The notes beneath the pieces were generated by a model. The model was not told the origin of the DNA. It made no database searches and saw only the letters and a list, made by a program, of their open reading frames with translations. A program made the translations under genes and the position numbers. A stretch of 25,235 nt of DNA from Bacillota bacterium (GTDB lineage Bacteria > Bacillota > Clostridia > Oscillospirales > Acutalibacteraceae): contig JAUZPX010000010.1 of the NCBI GenBank assembly GCA_030705695.1, positions 1 to 25,235 of the forward strand, written 5' to 3'. Position 1 is the first letter of the stretch, and the number at the start of each line of letters is the position of its first letter. Shown here in pieces: positions 23,863 through 25,235 of the stretch.

Positions 23863-24621
23863 ATGGTACAACAAAATCAATTTATTAGACTGCAAAAAAT
23901 GCTTTCGGATTGCGGGGTTGCATCACGCCGAAAAGCAGAGCAGTTGATTCTGGAAGGCCATGTTAAAGTTAACGGACAAAAAGCGCAGATTGGCGATAAA
24001 GTTAATCCATATAAAGATAAAGTTTTCGTTAGCGGCAAGCGTATAACACCGGGTGCTAGAGGGAAAAATATATATATTATGCTTCATAAACCTCGTGGGT
24101 ACATTACAACAATGAGCGATGAAATGGATCGCAAATGCGTTGCGGAGCTTGTTAAGGATATTGATGCCAGAATTTATCCTGTCGGAAGGCTTGATCGTGA
24201 AAGCGAAGGACTTCTCATTATGACAAACGATGGCGACTTTGCTAATACGCTTACGCATCCGAAAACACATATAAATAAAGTTTACCGTGTTACGATTAGA
24301 CCTGGAATAACTGAAGATCAGGTAACAGCATTAATGACAGGCATGATGATTGACGGTTACAAAACCGCTCCTTGCGAAGTTCGTGTTATCTCAAAGCAAG
24401 AGGGCAGAACCGTTCTTGAAATTGTTCTTCGTGAAGGCAGAAACCGCCAAATCAGAAAAATGTGCGAACAGCTTGGCTTGGAAGTTGCAAGGTTAAAGCG
24501 TATTTCTATTGGCTCTGTTAAAATGGGAATGCTTCAGCCGGGGAAATGGCGAGATTTAACGCCGGATGAAATCAAAAAAATATCGACGAATCCAAATCCG
24601 CCGAAATCCAAATCAAATTAG
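23863..24621 (+). CDS. rluB: rRNA pseudouridine synthase (RsuA/RluB family)
   Basis: 252-residue RsuA/RluB/E/F family pseudouridine synthase, probably RluB-type acting on 23S rRNA near the peptidyl-transferase centre. An S4 RNA-binding domain (about 7-60: RLQKMLSDCGVASRRKAEQLI, HVKVNG) is followed by the catalytic domain. Asp111 in GRLDRESEGLL is the essential nucleophile; MLHKPRGY, KVYRV and LREGRNRQIRKMCE complete the family set. AAGGA lies 8 nt before the ATG. In Firmicutes rluB commonly follows dac/spm sporulation genes, as here. The exact target (RluB against RsuA) cannot be decided from sequence by eye; the S4 plus location favour RluB. The next gene starts 11 bp after the stop. Confidence 0.94.
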   Translation: MVQQNQFIRLQKMLSDCGVASRRKAEQLILEGHVKVNGQKAQIGDKVNPYKDKVFVSGKRITPGARGKNIYIMLHKPRGYITTMSDEMDRKCVAELVKDIDARIYPVGRLDRESEGLLIMTNDGDFANTLTHPKTHINKVYRVTIRPGITEDQVTALMTGMMIDGYKTAPCEVRVISKQEGRTVLEIVLREGRNRQIRKMCEQLGLEVARLKRISIGSVKMGMLQPGKWRDLTPDEIKKISTNPNPPKSKSN

Positions 24622-24632
24622 GAGATATTAAG

Positions 24633-25025
24633 TTGCTTACTGTTTTGCCGTTAAAAGACGAAAAAAAACTAAATAAAATAATAGAGTTATTACCGAAAGT
24701 CGGACAAGCTCCAAATGTTCTAATGGCTGAGCAGGACGGAAATGATCTTGGATATATTGCAATAAGCGAAGAAAAAAATGCACTGAATATTCTTGATATT
24801 TATCTTGTAGACTGTGAAAATTTTGATGAGCTTTCATATGAGAAAAAATCAAATGTAGATTTATTAATTCGCTCAGCAGGGTCATATTCGATGAATCGAA
24901 AACTTCTTAATCTGCAATGTGAGAACAAGAATCTGTTTTCGTTATTAAACCGCTTTGGCTTTCAGGAAAATCAAAACAAGACCGCTATTCCGCTTTATGA
25001 GTTGTTTAAGCCTTGTCACATATAG
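24633..25025 (+). CDS. GNAT-like hypothetical protein
   Basis: 130-residue protein I do not recognise with certainty. The order beta (NVLMAEQDGNDLGYIAI), beta (LNILDIYLVDC), helix (VDLLIRSAGSYSMNRKL), beta, helix (ENKNLFSLLNRFGFQEN) resembles the GNAT acyltransferase fold, with NLFSLLNRFGF like the usual C-terminal 'N..l..lGF'. The acetyl-CoA loop (Q/RxxGxG/A) is missing or degenerate, so it may be a non-catalytic relative. It starts at TTG, with AGGAG 8 nt upstream, 11 bp after the rluB-type gene, and is likely co-transcribed. Its stop codon (25023-25025) lies in the first bases of the MITE-like repeat, so the natural C-terminus may have been replaced. Confidence 0.7.
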   Translation: MLTVLPLKDEKKLNKIIELLPKVGQAPNVLMAEQDGNDLGYIAISEEKNALNILDIYLVDCENFDELSYEKKSNVDLLIRSAGSYSMNRKLLNLQCENKNLFSLLNRFGFQENQNKTAIPLYELFKPCHI

Positions 25026-25178
25026 TTAATCAACTTGAAAATCGTACAGACTTAGCGGTCTATTTTCCGTTACGCTGTGTTGTCATCGTCGGAATCCGAC
25101 AGGATTCCATCCTCTTCCGCCTTGCGCATCAAAAAATAGCCTCGCAAATTCAAGTACACTTTTCAAGTTAATCAACTA
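25023..25178. mobile_element. 156-bp MITE-like repeat
   Basis: Ends are imperfect terminal inverted repeats: TAGTTAATCAACTTGAAAA (25023-25041) against the complement of TTTTCAAGTTAATCAACTA (25160-25178), 17 of 19 matching. AGTTAATCAACT also occurs as an exact direct repeat at both ends. Both ends begin or finish with TA, as in TA-duplicating (mariner/IS630-like) elements. The interior is more GC-rich than the flanks, holds a hairpin GGAATCC-gaca-GGATTCC (25091-25108) and codes for nothing evident. Confidence 0.65.
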
Positions 25179-25204
25179 AAAATAATCTATAAGGATGATG
25201 AAAT

Positions 25205-25235
25205 ATGAAAAACCTTTCCATTACCGTTAACGGAA
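25205..25235 (+). CDS. Start of an unidentified gene (3'-truncated by window edge)
   Basis: ATG 25205 with AAGGA (25191-25195) 9 nt upstream opens a frame reading MKNLSITVNG to the window end. Ten residues are too few to identify it. Confidence 0.5.
   Translation, partial: MKNLSITVNG

Overview
The window looks like the chromosome of a low-GC, spore-forming Clostridia member (Oscillospiraceae/Ruminococcaceae). The evidence is AT-rich DNA with strong Shine-Dalgarno sequences, PolC-type DNA polymerase III, an scpA-scpB-DUF2953-gerW-dacF-like-rluB block, and secreted starch enzymes that carry type I dockerins. Dockerin-tagged amylolytic enzymes are the hallmark of the 'amylosome' of Ruminococcus bromii, so R. 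bromii or a close relative is my best guess. That is inference; there is no rRNA here to confirm it.

Layout. 1-4.2 kb: 3' two thirds of polC and an AI-2E/PerM-like membrane protein, closed by a strong terminator. 4.2-7.4 kb (minus strand): a secreted esterase with a starch-binding-like N-terminal domain and a dockerin, then a DUF4417 protein with an unusual C-terminal extension. 7.4-8.1 kb: a small accessory pocket with a long bidirectional hairpin, a 29-bp partial copy of the tRNA-Leu 3' end, a small Cro/CI-type regulator, and tRNA-Leu(GAG) itself with a consensus promoter. 8.1-9.3 kb (minus): a HAD-like protein and an ECF-type S component. 9.5-11.0 kb: a MazF/EndoA toxin with no visible antitoxin, an HTH regulator divergent from a small Cys-rich protein with phased repeats between them, and a small double-LysM protein. 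11.1-12.4 kb: enolase.

12.5-18.8 kb is the centrepiece: two tandem, paralogous type I pullulanases (GH13). The first ends in a transmembrane anchor with an acidic cytoplasmic tail. The second ends in a CBM26-like starch-binding module and a dockerin. Both carry MucBP-like repeats after the catalytic region. With the dockerin esterase at 4.3-5.8 kb they suggest a division of labour: one debranching enzyme held at the membrane and one plugged into a cohesin scaffold, with a putative deacylating partner. No cohesin is encoded here.

18.9-25.0 kb: rpmB (minus), then a forward housekeeping and sporulation run: M50 site-2-protease-like protein, scpA, scpB, DUF2953, gerW/ytfJ, D-Ala-D-Ala carboxypeptidase, rluB-type pseudouridine synthase and a GNAT-like orphan. 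The window ends with a 156-bp MITE-like repeat and the first codons of an unidentified gene.

I found no CRISPR array, no intact insertion sequence and no wholly new multi-gene system. The best leads are the split-localisation pullulanase pair with matching dockerin signatures, the tRNA-fragment pocket, the composite DUF4417 protein and the MITE-like element that supplies a stop codon.
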